DNA of 64,000 nt from positions 62,001 to 126,000 of the forward strand of contig CAWKPE010000033.1 in assembly GCA_963851385.1 (NCBI GenBank), read 5' to 3'. The DNA is from CAWEFA01 sp963851385 (GTDB lineage: Bacteria > Bacteroidota > Bacteroidia > Bacteroidales > DTGW01). Of this stretch, positions 1 through 11,000 are shown piece by piece. The notes under the pieces were generated by a model that had not been told where the DNA came from, searched no databases, and saw only the letters and a program-made list of their open reading frames with translations. The translations under genes and the position numbers were made by a program. The stretch's first letter is position 1; each line of letters starts with the position of its first letter.

Positions 1-98
1 CGATGTATGTTTAATACTTTCCTGAGAAAAACCGTTTATTAATTCAATACAATAAACTTTATTAATTTTTTTAGTACTGTATAATAAACATAATAAAA

Positions 99-2345
99 TC
101 ATCTCTTCATTTTTTCTAACACACGTGTTAGTCTCTGAATCCTTGATTTATCTCTTGAAATTAATTTATATTCGTTTAGTATTTTTGAAGCTTTAATAAA
201 ATCCCGTTTTGCAATATATATAATAAACAACTTGTCAAGCAAAGATGGATCATTAGGAATATCTTTATAAGCTTTTTCCAGAAAATATAAAGCCAAAGTG
301 TCTTTTTTCTGATATAAAATAGTACCAATAAATAAATTTATATAGGAACTTTCATCTATTTCATTTGCTTTATATAGTAATTCCAAAGCTTTATCTAAAT
401 TTCCTTCATTTGCTAGTATTTTAGCATCATTAACATATTTTTTTGCTTTTTCAGATAGAAAAATTATATGAACATTAGGTATTGTAGATTTTGATTGATT
501 AAACTGAGGATCAATTTTTGAAATCTTACTTGCCAAATTCTCAGCCTTTTCTTTATACCCGGCTCCAATATATGCATTATAAATAGAAATAAGCAATGGT
601 ACATTGCTACCATTTCCTTTATAATTTCTTTTAGCTTTTTCAAAATAGGAAATTGCTTTAATAAATTCTTTTTGTTTTGCATAAATCATGCCTATTTGAA
701 AAAGAGCATAATAAGTTGTGTCGGATTCTGGCATAGATTTTAGCAATTCACAAGCCTGATTATACTTTTTAGCCAATAATAAATAATTGCATGCTTCAAT
801 ATATGGTTCATTTCTATTTGGATAACACTTAATAAGTGAATAATATTCTTTATAAGCGTTGTAAAATTCACTCTTATCAGCATAATATTTAGCCATTTTT
901 TGATGTATACTCTCAATCCTGACATTATTGTACTTCACACATAAAAAAGCCATTGAATCTTCAAAAGATACTGGCTTGTAATTATATTTAAACATATTAA
1001 CGACCGTATCTGACTGAAAAGGCCATCCAGCTTTTAACTTTTTTACAGTCAAATCACTTACAAGACTATCAATAGAAGTAAAACCCCAATTATTTCTGTA
1101 ATAAGAAGAAGGATGGATAATAGTTGTGTCCCAATGATAGTCTATCATTTTGGCCTGCCTCATAGTATTAAAAAAAGCATCAGCCATTAGAAAATATCCA
1201 TCGACATTAGGATGCAAATGCTCAATCATAAGATTGTCACCAATGAATCCATGTTGTGAATGTTGTTCAAAATATGATTTCATTGGAACAACAAGTATCT
1301 TATATTTATTCCCAAGCTCATGGATTATATTGTTGATGTCTTCTGATGCTCTAAAGCGAATAGCATCAAGATCTTTAGCTTCGTAATATGCTTTTCGTGC
1401 TTGGTCGTATTTGCCTTCTGCTTCTAATTGACGAGCATTTTCATACACTTCATCTGCTTTTGGGTATTTATTTGAAGCAATTGATTTAAACGGCTTAATG
1501 TCATGTACATTACTAACTACTTCGCTAATTATTACGGGAACACCTGCTTTTGTTGTTCTTTTAAGTAGTTCTTCAATATTCTCGCGAAATTGTTCTATTC
1601 CCGAATAATACATCTTTGATCCATAAGCTATAGATTTTTCTTTTGCAATTCTTTCCATTAATGTTCCGGTTGGTCGAGAATTACTGCCTGATGATGACCT
1701 CTTCAATATAGCATTTATGAAATTTTGAATTAACTGATAAAGACGATAACGCATTAATTTAATATGAATTAATTTTAACCATCTTAAATTTCCTCCGTTT
1801 TCGACTGATCCAACTCCCAATGCTCCATAATACTCATTATGTCCGGCATAAATAATAATAGCATCAGGTTTTTGCTTTAAAATTTCATTTGTTAAATCAA
1901 GCAAGGTATAACTGTTCACTGCAGTCATTGCTGTGTTGACTATTTCAATACGTTTATGTGGAAATGCATCTTGCAACCTGCTATTGAGAATTCGTGAAAA
2001 TGAAATACCTATTTCATAAGGAAAGCCAATTGCTGTTGAGGAACCCATTACAAATACTCTATAACATGAATCGGGTTTTTTAGATAGAAAAATATCATTA
2101 GATGATTTCGTACTAGCCAGCCTAGTAAAATATCTTTTTCCGACTTTTTGGTTAATCTCTAAATATCCCTTGTAGATGTTAGATTTTTTAAAAAGACTTA
2201 AATCATTTCCGTATCCAAAAATTCTAAGAAAGAACTCTGTTAGGACAATCAGAATTATTGGCAATAAAATCAAACTGATATTAAATAATATCTTTTTGTT
2301 AAAATTTAACTCCTTACCATTTGAATTTGTATATGTGCGTTTCAT
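99..2345 (-). CDS. Membrane-anchored SGNH-hydrolase-like protein with C-terminal TPR repeats
   Basis: This 748-residue protein has one N-terminal membrane segment (about residues 20-42), so the rest is probably periplasmic. Residues 95-395 carry SGNH/GDSL-type blocks: GSS at 101-103 (candidate nucleophile Ser102), GHNEYYG starting at 168, and HLHPN at 376-380 (candidate catalytic His). Residues about 490-745 are helical tetratricopeptide-like repeats rich in A-x-x-Y/F patterns. The family suggests an esterase or acyl-transferring enzyme on a cell-surface polymer, but no substrate can be deduced. It lies 91 bp downstream of a same-strand paralogue of equal architecture and probably arose by tandem duplication. 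The start is the ATG before a short basic stretch and the membrane segment. The fold is well supported; the function is not. Confidence 0.75.
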   Translation of the reverse strand: MKRTYTNSNGKELNFNKKILFNISLILLPIILIVLTEFFLRIFGYGNDLSLFKKSNIYKGYLEINQKVGKRYFTRLASTKSSNDIFLSKKPDSCYRVFVMGSSTAIGFPYEIGISFSRILNSRLQDAFPHKRIEIVNTAMTAVNSYTLLDLTNEILKQKPDAIIIYAGHNEYYGALGVGSVENGGNLRWLKLIHIKLMRYRLYQLIQNFINAILKRSSSGSNSRPTGTLMERIAKEKSIAYGSKMYYSGIEQFRENIEELLKRTTKAGVPVIISEVVSNVHDIKPFKSIASNKYPKADEVYENARQLEAEGKYDQARKAYYEAKDLDAIRFRASEDINNIIHELGNKYKILVVPMKSYFEQHSQHGFIGDNLMIEHLHPNVDGYFLMADAFFNTMRQAKMIDYHWDTTIIHPSSYYRNNWGFTSIDSLVSDLTVKKLKAGWPFQSDTVVNMFKYNYKPVSFEDSMAFLCVKYNNVRIESIHQKMAKYYADKSEFYNAYKEYYSLIKCYPNRNEPYIEACNYLLLAKKYNQACELLKSMPESDTTYYALFQIGMIYAKQKEFIKAISYFEKAKRNYKGNGSNVPLLISIYNAYIGAGYKEKAENLASKISKIDPQFNQSKSTIPNVHIIFLSEKAKKYVNDAKILANEGNLDKALELLYKANEIDESSYINLFIGTILYQKKDTLALYFLEKAYKDIPNDPSLLDKLFIIYIAKRDFIKASKILNEYKLISRDKSRIQRLTRVLEKMKR

Positions 2346-2436
2346 TGAAATAAATTAAATATTGATTTATTTATATAATTATTTTAGTATAATTCAAAAA
2401 AATTCAATTACAAATATTATTTTACTTTAATAAAGT

Positions 2437-4710
2437 TTAATATCCCTTCTGACTGTTCTTATTTATAGCACTTTTTAAATATCTTGCTAACCTTTGAACT
2501 TTTTTATTATCTGTCGACACCAATTGAAATTCATTAAGACATTTAGTTGCATTTTTAATATCGTTCTTCATTAAATATAAAATAAACAAATTATTAAGAA
2601 CATCAGGATCCAAAGGATCTTCAGTATAAGCTTTTTCATAGTAAATAAGAGCCTTCATATCTTTTTTAAAAAAATAAACGCTGCCGATCATCTGGTTCCC
2701 TAAACCAGTTTCTTTAATTTTTAATGATTTAAATAGTAATTCAAGTGCCTTTTCAAAGTTTTTTTGGATTAATAATTTCTGAGCTTTGATAATCAGGTCT
2801 TTTACTTCATTGTTTTCTATTTCATTAATTTTGTACTCAATTTTAAATGGATTAAAATTAGGATTTATAGCCCTAATCTCAATCAGCATTTGTCTTTCAT
2901 TTTCCAGGTTACCTGTTAATTTATATTGAAAGAATAGGTCCGTTAATAATAGTTCCAAATTATCACCGGGTCTAATAATTTTTCTTGCTTGTGTATAACA
3001 AATTATAGCTTTATCGGGCATTTTTAGTTTTGAATATAGTTCTCCTAATTGAAATAATGCAGAAAAGCTACTGTCCTTATCTGGCATTGAAATTAATAAT
3101 TCAAGTGCTTTGTTGCTTTCATCTGCAGCCAATAAACATTTAACGGCATCTAAATAAAGGCCTTTCATGTACGGATTACTTTTTATCAATGAATAATATT
3201 CATTGAAAGCTTTTAAATAATTGCCTGATGTTGCATAATATTTAGCTAAATTAATATGTCCATCTTCTAAATCCTTTGTAGAACGAACATAATAGAAAGC
3301 AACAGAATCCTCTGTGGAATTAGGTATATATGTATCCAGAAAATTGTTTTCAAAACCTTCAGGCTTAAATGGCCAACCATTTTCAATCATTTTGATTTTT
3401 ATATCGCCTAAAAGACTGTCTAATAAAGTAAATCCCCAATTTTTCCTGTAGTATGCAGAAGGTTTAATAAGTGATGTATCCCATTTGTTGGCAATTAGCT
3501 TTTCATTTCTCATCACATTAAAAAATGCATCTGCCATCAGGAAATAACCGTCGACATTGGGATGTAAATGCTCTAATACTAAGTTTTTACCTATAATTCC
3601 ATTAGGAGAATGACTTTCAAAAACAAGTTTCATTGGTACTACCGGAACATGATATTTTTTCCCAAGTTCGCGAATAACATCATTTAAATCTTCAGGTGCT
3701 CTGAATCTGATTGCATCGTAATCTTTTGCCAAATAATAATATTCACGTGCAAGTGCATAGTCTCCTTTTGTTTCAAAATTTTGTGCTTTTACATAAATTT
3801 TATCCGCATCATAATTGTTTTTGTTTTTTATCGATTTGAAAGGTTTTCGATCGCGAATATTACTTATAAGTTCACTCAATATTACAGGAATTCCAGCTTT
3901 TTTAGCTTTTCCTATTACTTCTGAAATATTTGCACGAAACTGTTCAATACCCTTATAATAAACGGGAGAACGATATTCTATTGCTTTGTCTCTTACAATC
4001 TTTTCCATTAAAGTACGTTTATCAATACCCCTGGAAGAAAATAACTGGACCGATTTTGAGATTAAGTTTTGCAATAACTGGTAAGTTCGAAAATGTATCA
4101 ATTTTAAATGCATTCTTTTTAACCACCTGACATTTCCGCCGCTTTCAACGGAACCTACACCCAAAGCACCATAATATTCATTATGGCCGGTATAAATTAA
4201 AATTGCATCCGGTTTGTATTGTAATATTTCATCTATCATATCTGCAAGAGTATAGCTATTAACAGCCGTCATAGCAGTATTTACAAATTCAATTCTTTTA
4301 TGCGGGAAAGCATCCTGAATGCGATAATTCAATATTCTTGAAAACATAGTACCTGACAGATACGGAAAGCCCAATGTTGTTGAGGCTCCCATTACAAAAA
4401 CCCTGAAACAAGTATCGGGTTTTTTAATTAAAAATAAATCATTGGATGAAGTTGTAGCTTCAAATTTTGAAAAGTATCTTTTACCAATATCTAAGTTTAT
4501 TTCATAATATCCAGGGTAATTTGCAGATTTTTTGAATAATGATAAATCATAACCATAATTGAAAAGACGTAAAAATACTTCAAGTAAAATGAGTAATACT
4601 AAAGGTAGAAGTATAGTAATGATATTAAATAAAAATCTTTTTCCTCCAGACATTTTTTCTTGCCTTTGTTTATTTTGATTATTTAACGATTTTAAAAATG
4701 TTTTTTTCAT
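2437..4710 (-). CDS. Membrane-anchored SGNH-hydrolase-like protein with TPR repeats (paralogue of the downstream gene)
   Basis: This 757-residue paralogue of the neighbouring gene has the same layout: a basic N-terminus, one membrane helix (about residues 28-48), an SGNH-like domain and C-terminal TPR-like repeats. The conserved blocks are repeated nearly word for word: VFVMGASTT, NTAMTAVNSYTL, YTGHNEYYGALGVGSVE and EHLHPNVDGYFLMADAFFN. The putative nucleophile block reads GAS instead of GSS, so the serine is kept. The pair is transcribed leftward with this copy first. Because the catalytic-domain blocks are more alike than the TPR parts, the two may act on the same chemistry with different partners; that is inference. 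No symbol can be assigned. Confidence 0.75.
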   Translation of the reverse strand: MKKTFLKSLNNQNKQRQEKMSGGKRFLFNIITILLPLVLLILLEVFLRLFNYGYDLSLFKKSANYPGYYEINLDIGKRYFSKFEATTSSNDLFLIKKPDTCFRVFVMGASTTLGFPYLSGTMFSRILNYRIQDAFPHKRIEFVNTAMTAVNSYTLADMIDEILQYKPDAILIYTGHNEYYGALGVGSVESGGNVRWLKRMHLKLIHFRTYQLLQNLISKSVQLFSSRGIDKRTLMEKIVRDKAIEYRSPVYYKGIEQFRANISEVIGKAKKAGIPVILSELISNIRDRKPFKSIKNKNNYDADKIYVKAQNFETKGDYALAREYYYLAKDYDAIRFRAPEDLNDVIRELGKKYHVPVVPMKLVFESHSPNGIIGKNLVLEHLHPNVDGYFLMADAFFNVMRNEKLIANKWDTSLIKPSAYYRKNWGFTLLDSLLGDIKIKMIENGWPFKPEGFENNFLDTYIPNSTEDSVAFYYVRSTKDLEDGHINLAKYYATSGNYLKAFNEYYSLIKSNPYMKGLYLDAVKCLLAADESNKALELLISMPDKDSSFSALFQLGELYSKLKMPDKAIICYTQARKIIRPGDNLELLLTDLFFQYKLTGNLENERQMLIEIRAINPNFNPFKIEYKINEIENNEVKDLIIKAQKLLIQKNFEKALELLFKSLKIKETGLGNQMIGSVYFFKKDMKALIYYEKAYTEDPLDPDVLNNLFILYLMKNDIKNATKCLNEFQLVSTDNKKVQRLARYLKSAINKNSQKGY

Positions 4711-5275
4711 ACTTTATTGCTTAATTAATTGAACTCTTTTCTAATTATTCAATAAATTTATGTGAATAAAATATTGCTGCTTTTTCCATGCCTTTGAAGA
4801 ACTACAATATTTTAAATTACAATTTTAATATAACTTTATATTATTCTATATGATTTTTTTATTTAACACAATTATTATTAAAAAGCTCATAATTTATTCA
4901 GATGGACTCATCCGTCTTTATTTGGCATAGTAAGCAAGACTCGTTTAACTTTGATCCTCTAATCCTGCTAAAAGCATTAGTCAACTATGCATATCTTGCG
5001 GCAAGACAGGTTCCTAATGTTCAATTTGGGTTTAATAAGAGTAATTAAAATATTCCAATAATTTAAAGAACAGAAAAATTTAATATTCAAAATTCAGGCT
5101 ATAAATCTATCTATTTTTATTCGATCTATGCATTATCACCTGTTAAGTTTCTTAGAATGTAAGTAAAATGTAAAATAAAAAAGCAATAATAAGCTTTTAA
5201 AAATAAGAACCAAAACTAGTCATAAAAAAAGCTGCCTTTTAACCGGGCAGCTTTTTATAAGTACTTACGAACTTA
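4711..5275. other. Non-coding stretch, 565 bp
   Basis: No open reading frame with a recognisable product is seen. It holds the upstream region of the leftward SGNH gene and, at its right end, the terminator of the CBM9-like gene. The part from about 4899 to 5040 is less AT-rich than its surroundings and may be a decayed repeat or gene remnant, but I cannot identify it. Confidence 0.5.
5224..5256 (-). terminator. Rho-independent terminator of the CBM9-like gene
   Basis: AAAAAGCTGCC (5226-5236) pairs with GGCAGCTTTTT (5246-5256). Read on the minus strand, the GC-containing stem is followed by a T run, directly after the stop codon at 5276. Confidence 0.8.
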
Positions 5276-6250
5276 TTATCGTTTAATAAACTTCACAGAT
5301 TGATCACTTGTTTTAAGTATATACAATCCACTTGATAGTCTGCTTATATCAGCACTACTAGTGTTTTGCAATTTTAATACCAATTTACCAGTAACATCAT
5401 ATATACTGGCGTTTGCTACAGTGGTATTAATCTCTAATGTATTCTTAATAACAGAAACATTGAGAGTTTGATTTTTCATTTGAGCTTTTGCAACTCCTAA
5501 TGGAAATTGCAAATTAACTACTTCCTGATAAGCAGAATTGTTCCAGCAATTGTTTGAAGTACCAGCCCAGAAAAGTTGTTCGGTTCTGCCTGCTGTACCA
5601 GTATTGTCAGCAACCTGAACGTCCAGTTTAAAGTTCTTTTTGTTCCATGGCTGTAATACTCCGGGAGTAATATGTGTTGTATCCATATTTTTGGATAAAC
5701 TGTCCCATGGTAATTGCCACTCAACTACATAGCCGTCAGAAGCATCTAGTTCCTTGAGTTTGAAATTAGCAATAGCATTCCATCTTTGCAAAGCCGGGGT
5801 AGATACGATTGGAATATCATTTCCCCATGACGTACCATCTGTAAGTTTTTCAGTTCTGCCTTCTACATGCCTGAATTGATACATACCTGTTCTAATACCA
5901 CCTGGTGTAGAAGAATTACTTGTAGTAGTATCCATGGAAAGTTCCAACTCATTGCAATCCATTGCCCAAGTAGCAAAAGATGAAGCAGTATCTCCCATCG
6001 TTGAATCTTTAATATCAAACACAACGTACAAGTTGTTAGCATCATATTCCATCTGCATTCTGGCAGTGCAACCTGTTGTTGAACCTGTTATACTATCTAC
6101 ACCTAGCCAGGTACTTCCCCAGTCAGAGTAATCTCCGTCAATTACAGGAGGAGTTAGCGTAAGAGGACAAGTATATGGACCTGGCATAGCAGCATGACCC
6201 ATGTAAAACATAGATGTTAATGCTAAAAGAGTAAAAAACATTTTTTTCAT
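5276..6250 (-). CDS. Secreted CBM9-like carbohydrate-binding protein with T9SS sorting domain
   Basis: This 324-residue protein has a signal peptide (about 1-20). Residues 33-250 resemble the CBM9-like/DOMON-like sugar-binding fold: it opens with PVIDGDYSDW and continues with beta-strand segments such as ARMQMEYDANNLYVVFDIKD. The last 70 residues are a type IX secretion C-terminal domain, ending in a short module with YDVTGKLVLKL, LSSGLYILK and a terminal KFIKR. It is therefore expected to cross the outer membrane by T9SS and stay on the surface or be released. It follows susC-susD after a 455-bp gap that contains a terminator, a position often taken by SusE/F-type glycan-binding proteins. 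A role in capturing the same glycan is inferred from context. No catalytic residues are visible. Confidence 0.75.
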   Translation of the reverse strand: MKKMFFTLLALTSMFYMGHAAMPGPYTCPLTLTPPVIDGDYSDWGSTWLGVDSITGSTTGCTARMQMEYDANNLYVVFDIKDSTMGDTASSFATWAMDCNELELSMDTTTSNSSTPGGIRTGMYQFRHVEGRTEKLTDGTSWGNDIPIVSTPALQRWNAIANFKLKELDASDGYVVEWQLPWDSLSKNMDTTHITPGVLQPWNKKNFKLDVQVADNTGTAGRTEQLFWAGTSNNCWNNSAYQEVVNLQFPLGVAKAQMKNQTLNVSVIKNTLEINTTVANASIYDVTGKLVLKLQNTSSADISRLSSGLYILKTSDQSVKFIKR

Positions 6251-6300
6251 AAGTAATAAGTTTTAAGTTAATAATTAAAAGTATTTAGTTGTACTAATAA

Positions 6301-6308
6301 CAAAGATA
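6301..6308 (-). promoter_or_regulatory. Candidate -7 box for the CBM9-like gene
   Basis: The minus strand reads TATCTTTG, matching the Bacteroidota -7 consensus TAnnTTTG, about 50 bp upstream of the start codon. No clear TTTG is seen at the -33 position, so the call is tentative. Confidence 0.4.
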
Positions 6309-6471
6309 AAACTATTTTTTTTAAAAAAAATTTTTAAACAAATAATTTTTAAAGCTTTTACAATTATATCCTTGCATAGAAATATGTTTAAATTATATTT
6401 ATTGTTAAACAAAAATTAAGTTAATTAAATTTAACACAATAAAAATTATTGCCAATCAGCATTTTATCCTT

Positions 6472-6511
6472 AAAAACCCAGGTAGTATTTCATTTTACCT
6501 GCCTGGGTTTA
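6472..6511 (-). terminator. Terminator-like hairpin after susD
   Basis: AAACCCAGG (6474-6482) pairs with CCTGGGTTT (6502-6510). It lies 14 bp beyond the susD stop, with A-rich flanks giving a T-rich tail in the transcript. It separates the susCD transcript from the CBM9-like gene. Confidence 0.65.
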
Positions 6512-6524
6512 TTTTAAATAAAAA

Positions 6525-8069
6525 TTAATAACCGGGATTTTGTATTAAAGCGCTAGCTCCGGTAGTTCTATTAATTTCCTGTTGTGGAATTGGAAATAAG
6601 GCGTTAGTCTTAACTCCCGGAGTTCCATCCTGAAAACCTAAAGTGTCAAGAGTATTAGCTGCGTCTCCCCAACGAACCAAGTCGAAATAACGATCTCCTT
6701 CCAGGGCTGTTTCTAAGCGTCTTTCATTTTTAATATCTTGTAAAGTAACAGAGCCTAAATCTGCAAGATGTGCTCTATGACGTACCTTATTTACATATAA
6801 AGCAGCATTAGTAACATCACCAGTTTGGAAGTATGCTTCTGCAAGCAAAAGATAGATATCTCCCAACCTCAAGACTATTTGTGGGTTAGAAGCAGTTCTC
6901 CAATTGCCGGTTTCAAAACGATTATCAACATAATGTTTTGCGTCCCAGTACCCTTCATACAAATTTTGATACTGAAGTGAATCAGTAGCATATTTCTTAT
7001 GCCATTTTCTAACCGTATCGGCATTAAATGCAGTAGCATTAAGCCTTATTAGATCATTTTGTGCTTTAAAGGCATTGACCAAATTCAACGAAGGCTGGTT
7101 AAATCCCCATCCATAATCTAATGTATCATTAATTCGCCGTGTGTTTACAGTACGAATACCACAGAGGCGGGAATCAGCATTTCCAAAAACTCCAGATACC
7201 TGGGAAAAATTTATTTCAAATATAGATTCTATACCATGCCTGTTACCCGGACTAAAAATATGCCAAAAAGCATCAAGAGCATAATTCGTATTATTTACTA
7301 CTGCTGATAAATATTTAATAGCAGAAGTATAATATTTAGGATTATCTACTCTGGTTCCAGTTTCATCAATGAAAGCAGCATGGTACATATAAACTTTACC
7401 CAACAAGGCTTGAGCGCTGGCAATAGTAGCAATTCCTTCTTCCGGATCTACTCCATTTGTGCGATCAGGCAAATTACCACTATTAATAGCTTCAATTAAT
7501 AAATTTTCAACAAAAGCATAGGTTGAATCTAATGAAGATCTTTTAACTATATCTTTAGAAGAAGGAACCTTGCTCATTAAAGGCAACCCGCCAAAAACAC
7601 GTGACAAGTAAAAATAGTAAAATGCGCAAAGAAACTGGGCTTCTGCTACTGCACTTTTTTTATAATCATCGTCTGGCGTTACATTAGAAATTAAAAGATT
7701 ACATCTGTTAATTCCTTGAAAATAGTTGCTCCAAAAATTGATTAAATCATTTCCCGGATCGGAAGGTGAACATGTATATGTATCAGAACCTTGATATCCA
7801 GATTGATCTGTAGAACCTCCACCACCTGAATGAGCATCGTCTGATGCAACACTTCCCCAGATTACGAGACTCGTACCCCAACCAGTTGCATCCCCAGTAT
7901 TTTCAGAAGGATTATAAGCTGCCATTAAGCCGTTCTTAACCTGATCGTCAAATTTATAATATGAAGAGGCCAATTGACGAGTGGATTGAACATCTAAATC
8001 TTTTTCACTGCAGGCAAATGTCAAAGCGATAAATGCCAGCAAACATGTTAATATTTTATTTGTTTTCAT
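6525..8069 (-). CDS. SusD/RagB-family outer-membrane glycan-binding lipoprotein
   Basis: This 514-residue protein begins with a lipoprotein signal peptide ending in LTFAC, with Cys20 as the acylation site, followed by acidic residues. Family hallmarks include helical TPR-like segments (AEAQFLCAFYYFYLSRVFGGLPLM), the LRLGDIYLLLAEAYFQTGD segment and a C-terminal RYFDLVRWGDA block ending in a LFPIPQQEI motif typical of SusD-like proteins. It starts 24 bp after the SusC gene and is co-transcribed with it. The pair forms the pedal-bin complex that binds and imports oligosaccharides through the outer membrane. The substrate cannot be read from the sequence, as no hydrolase is adjacent. Confidence 0.93.
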   Translation of the reverse strand: MKTNKILTCLLAFIALTFACSEKDLDVQSTRQLASSYYKFDDQVKNGLMAAYNPSENTGDATGWGTSLVIWGSVASDDAHSGGGGSTDQSGYQGSDTYTCSPSDPGNDLINFWSNYFQGINRCNLLISNVTPDDDYKKSAVAEAQFLCAFYYFYLSRVFGGLPLMSKVPSSKDIVKRSSLDSTYAFVENLLIEAINSGNLPDRTNGVDPEEGIATIASAQALLGKVYMYHAAFIDETGTRVDNPKYYTSAIKYLSAVVNNTNYALDAFWHIFSPGNRHGIESIFEINFSQVSGVFGNADSRLCGIRTVNTRRINDTLDYGWGFNQPSLNLVNAFKAQNDLIRLNATAFNADTVRKWHKKYATDSLQYQNLYEGYWDAKHYVDNRFETGNWRTASNPQIVLRLGDIYLLLAEAYFQTGDVTNAALYVNKVRHRAHLADLGSVTLQDIKNERRLETALEGDRYFDLVRWGDAANTLDTLGFQDGTPGVKTNALFPIPQQEINRTTGASALIQNPGY

Positions 8070-8093
8070 AAATGCAATTAATTTAAAATTTAA

Positions 8094-11000
8094 CTAAAAG
8101 GTAACATTTACACCAACATTATATGATTTTGATGATGGGTACATTCCCCTGTCAACACCATATGATTGATTGTTAGAAGTAGTACTATTTACATCTTGTC
8201 CAACTTCCGGATCAGCACCAGGGTACTTAGTAAATGTCAACAAATTAATTCCGGTAAAATATACTCTAAATTTACTTATTCCAATTTTCTTTGTCAAATT
8301 CACAGGTAGGGTATATCCTAAAGTAATATTTTTAAGCCTTATATAATTACCTGAAAATACATCAAAATTACTGTAATAATAATTGGTGCCACCAATGGTA
8401 GACTCATCAATAGTTGCCCTTGGCATTGTATTTGACGTTCCTTCCCCATGCCATCTCTGTGTATAATAATATTCAGGCTTATTATATTCCGGATGGTCAT
8501 TACGTGTAATAACGTAAAATATTTTATTTCCCTGAACACCCTGGAAAAATACTGTCATGTCAAATCCTTTATATTCACAGTATAAATTTAAACCATAAGT
8601 CCATGCCGGCCAAGGATCTCCAATATTGCCTTCGTCTTTATTCGTAATTTGGCCATCTCCATTTACATCGGCATATTTAATATCACCCGGTACAGCTTTC
8701 GGCTGAATTAGCTGTCTTTTAACGGTAACACCTGGATTAGCAGTTTGTGCAGCTGCTATCTGGTCATCAGTAGGATTTATAATTACTTTACCATTGTTGT
8801 CTTTTAATACATTTTTGCCAATAGCACAAACATTATAATCATCAACTTCTTGCTGAGTTTGAAATATTCCAACAGCATCGTAGCCAAAGAAAAACCATGC
8901 AGGCTGACCGGCAGTATAGTGAGTAATGAAATCTCCCACTCCAGCTTTTGCTCCTGACGTCGACAATCCCGAATCGCCAAAACTAATGACCTTATTCTGG
9001 AGATAAGTTGCGTTAAAAGTAACTGAATACTTAAAAGCACCTTCCATTTGTTTGTAACCAATATTGAATTCCCAACCTTTATTTTGAACTTCGCCCTGGT
9101 TTGCCCATGGAATAGAATAATATCCCAAATAATAAGGGACTTTGGCATTCTGAACCAATTGGTCCATTGTTTTTTTGTTGAAATAATCTACGGTTAAAGT
9201 CAATTTATTGTTCAAAACGGCTAAATCTAACCCACCATCAATTTGTTTGGATGTTTCCCATTTTAATGAAGCATTTCCAGGATTCTGCGGAACATTACCA
9301 GGTTGGTTTACACCGTCACGGTCAGTATAATTTGCACCTCCCACCATTACTGAGGAATACGCAAAAGGTTGTTGTAATAATGCCTGGTCACTGCCATTCT
9401 CACCCCAGCTAAAACGCAACTTTGCACTGCTGACTTTTGATAAAGCATCTTTAAAGAAATCTTCATTTGATAAATTCCAGCCTAATGAAAAAGAAGGGAA
9501 CATGCCAAAATGATTATTTGGCCCAAATAAGGACGAACCATCGCGCCTTAATGTACCTTCAATGAGGTATCTTTCTTTATAATTATAATTGACACGGCCA
9601 AAGTAGGACTGCTGAATATTACCAACCTCCTGACCATTCGGAGGATTTGAAGCATTACTAAAAGGATCCACACCCGTACCTAATCCACCGGTAAGAGAAT
9701 AAGGCCAACCTGGTAAATTATTAGTGTTGTATAAGTAAGCATATTGGGCGCTATTTTCAGGAACAAGATTACCTGTTCCATCAATATATTGAGGACTGTA
9801 ATTATCATATGACATACCTAATACAGCCACAAAACTATGATCGCCAAAAGTTTTGTCAATTGTCAGGAAGTTTTCAAAACCATATTTATAATTCTTTACG
9901 TATCTGTTTTGAATTGTGGCACCCGTATCGTTTGTAGATTGGTTCTGCCCGTTGTAATAATATAAAGGTCTAAAGATATCATCATATACCAAAGAATAAT
10001 CCATGGAAAGTCTCGATGTAAATTTTAAACCCTTTGCAAAATTAATATCTGCATGAACATCGCCAAGAATTTTATCAATAGTTTCATAAGCATGAGTATT
10101 CTGGATTTGAGCCAGTGGGTTAGCAGCTTCACCGGCAGTATTAGGAGATAGTCCATAATATTCTCCATTATCGTTTTTAATCAAACTATTAATTATTTGA
10201 GGGTTGCCTCTCGCGAAAAGTGGTAATGAAAGTGTATCGGTACCATAATGAACTGGTGCAGTCGGGTCGAAGAAAATAGCATTAGTAACAATACCACCAA
10301 ATTCATTTGATTCGTTCAGAATATTTCTTTTTGATTTAGTATAAGCGACATTACTACCTACTGAAAGCCAATCTTTCATTTTTTGTTCGCCATTAAAAAG
10401 GAAAGTATAACGTGTGTAATTGCTCTTTGGCCCACCTACGATACCATCCTGATTAAGGTAAGAAGCACTTAACATAAAAGTACCTTTATCATTACCTGAA
10501 GAAAATGAGATGTGATGCTCATCAACTGGTGCCGTTTGAAAAATCTGATCTTGCCAATTGGTATTCGAAATTGGCTGTTCTGAATTAGTAGCCCAATCGC
10601 TGGTAAAATTTTGATAATGGTTCATGTTTGCTGCCGAATCTTTTGCATTCCTTAAATGCTCATACTCGTATGCTTCTTTCAAGTACTCAAGATATTCCTG
10701 GGAACTCATAACTTTTGCCGTATGTCCTACTACCTGCCATCCATGATTATAAGTATAGTTAATTTCAGAAGTACCTTTAGTACCTTTTTTTGTAGTAATA
10801 ATAATTACACCATTACCACCTTCAGTACCATAAATAGCGCACGAGGCAGCATCTTTTAGTACTTCAGTAGATTCGATATCGCTTGGTGAAAGATAATCAA
10901 TACTACTTGTTTTTATACCATCAACAATGTAAAGAGGTGAATTGTTAAAATTTGAACTATTACCACGTATTTTAATAGACATGGAACTACCGGGAGAACC

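Noticed and set aside
4899..5010. GATGAGTCC on the minus strand, reminiscent of a hammerhead ribozyme core
   Set aside because: The required GAAAC half of the core and stem partners are not found nearby.
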